This document shows positions 63,561 to 64,000 of a stretch of 64,000 nucleotides of DNA, piece by piece (the first letter of the stretch is position 1; every line of letters begins with the position of its first letter). Below the pieces are notes generated by a model. That model did not search any database. It saw only the letters and a list, made by a program, of their open reading frames with translations, and had not been told where the DNA came from. Position numbers and translations under genes: made by a program. Where the stretch lies: assembly GCF_003885105.1 (NCBI RefSeq), contig NZ_QWZQ01000010.1, forward strand, positions 1 to 64,000. The letters run 5' to 3'. This stretch comes from Lactiplantibacillus garii. GTDB lineage: Bacteria > Bacillota > Bacilli > Lactobacillales > Lactobacillaceae.

Positions 63561-64000
63561 TTATGCTTCCGTAATTGTGATCCCCGGTCCCGGTTTGGCA
63601 ACGATCAGTTGTTCCGGGGCGAAGTGTTTTGCTAATGCCGCTTTGATCACGGCCGTATCGTGGCCCGCGCAAATAATTTTAACGTTCGGGCCAGCGTCCA
63701 AAGTATAATAACAGTTTACCCCGTTCGCGCGCAAGTCGGTGACCGCTTGAATGGCGGTCAGGGTGTCCGCGGTAAAGTAGTTAAAGGCCGGGTCGGCACT
63801 TAGGTTCAACGCGTGCATCCGCATCGCGTTGGTTTCCGCGATCATGCCGAGGGCGTGCAGGTCCTTAGCGGCGATGGCGTGACGCATGCGGTCGAGGTCG
63901 TGGTTGGCGGTTTGCACCCAGGCGGGGTAGTACGGCGAGGTCGCGACGACCCTGGCCATTCCGTCCGTGGAACTAATGGGCTTTTTAGTGGCCTTTAAAA
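63561..64000 (-). CDS. mvaD: Diphosphomevalonate decarboxylase (partial)
   Basis: The frame stays open to the window edge, so only the C-terminal ~146 residues are seen. KKPISSTDGMARVVATSPYY is the family region with the conserved Ser-Ser/Thr; NYFTADTLTAIQAV and YYTLDAGPNVKIIC follow, the latter with the conserved Asp-Ala-Gly-Pro-Asn. It makes isopentenyl diphosphate. A start at 63959 inside this frame is not real. Confidence 0.93.
   Translation of the reverse strand, partial: LKATKKPISSTDGMARVVATSPYYPAWVQTANHDLDRMRHAIAAKDLHALGMIAETNAMRMHALNLSADPAFNYFTADTLTAIQAVTDLRANGVNCYYTLDAGPNVKIICAGHDTAVIKAALAKHFAPEQLIVAKPGPGITITEA

Noticed and set aside
1-64000. CRISPR arrays, IS elements, prophage, tRNA or rRNA genes
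   Set aside because: No regularly spaced short repeats with unique spacers, no transposase, integrase or phage genes and no cloverleaf or rRNA sequence were seen; the 85-bp array has no spacers and no cas genes.

Overview
The window is a chromosomal segment from a low-to-mid-GC Gram-positive bacterium, most likely the family Lactobacillaceae. The gene order is the classic Firmicutes backbone: rplU-prp-rpmA, efp-yqhY-nusB-folD-xseAB-ispA-tlyA-argR-recN, gmk-rpoZ-coaBC-priA-fmt-rsmB-stp-prkC-rsgA-rpe-thiN, rpmB, yloU-fakA-recG-plsX-acpP-rnc-smc-ftsY-ylxM-ffh-rpsP-khpA-rimM-trmD-rplS. Lactobacillus-type features are a mevalonate pathway instead of dxs, a C69 dipeptidase and no accBC between efp and yqhY. 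Many genes start with GTG or TTG, and codon use favours G/C-ending codons. Species cannot be fixed from the sequence alone; a heterofermentative, Levilactobacillus-like genus is a guess.

Layout. 0-2.8 kb: end of a membrane protein, a small basic protein, a TetR regulator, and the L21/Prp/L27 operon with an L21-type leader. 2.8-3.1 kb: tandem 85-bp repeats. 3.2-12.5 kb: peptidase, EF-P and the nusB-to-recN housekeeping run. 12.7-16.1 kb: a four-gene OpuC-type osmoprotectant ABC transporter lying inside the conserved backbone. 16.3-16.6 kb: a YolD-like gene with LexA-type SOS boxes in its promoter. 16.8-28.9 kb: translation, cofactor, replication-restart and Ser/Thr kinase-phosphatase genes in tightly overlapping operons. 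29.0-29.6 kb: a gene-free stretch holding two divergent, homologous structured elements. 29.7-46.2 kb: ribosome, phospholipid, SRP and RNA-processing genes. 46.3-60.8 kb: an accessory-like region with a membrane transporter plus M20 hydrolase, an SPFH protein, dipeptidase, YitT protein, tautomerase, lysA, MenA-like prenyltransferase, K+ channel and HAD phosphatase, interrupted by four copies of a dispersed 3'-UTR repeat. 60.8-64 kb (minus strand): a zinc-ribbon protein and the mevalonate genes fni, mvaK2 and mvaD (truncated by the window edge).

Functional links. Prp matures the N-terminal extension seen on L27. The mevalonate genes feed IspA, and IspA products could feed the MenA-like enzyme. 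FtsY, YlxM and Ffh form the SRP targeting module next to SMC and RNase III. PlsX, AcpP and the FakA-like kinase are lipid-related. Stp and PrkC form an opposing phosphatase-kinase pair, with RsgA downstream.

The most notable observations are the pair of homologous three-way-junction elements with compensatory stem changes at 29.0-29.5 kb, the dispersed terminator-linked repeat in the 46-58 kb region and its apparent relatedness to the 2.8-3.1 kb tandem array, and a possible short minus-strand sRNA at 29.52-29.58 kb. No tRNA, rRNA, CRISPR array, insertion sequence or prophage was recognised.
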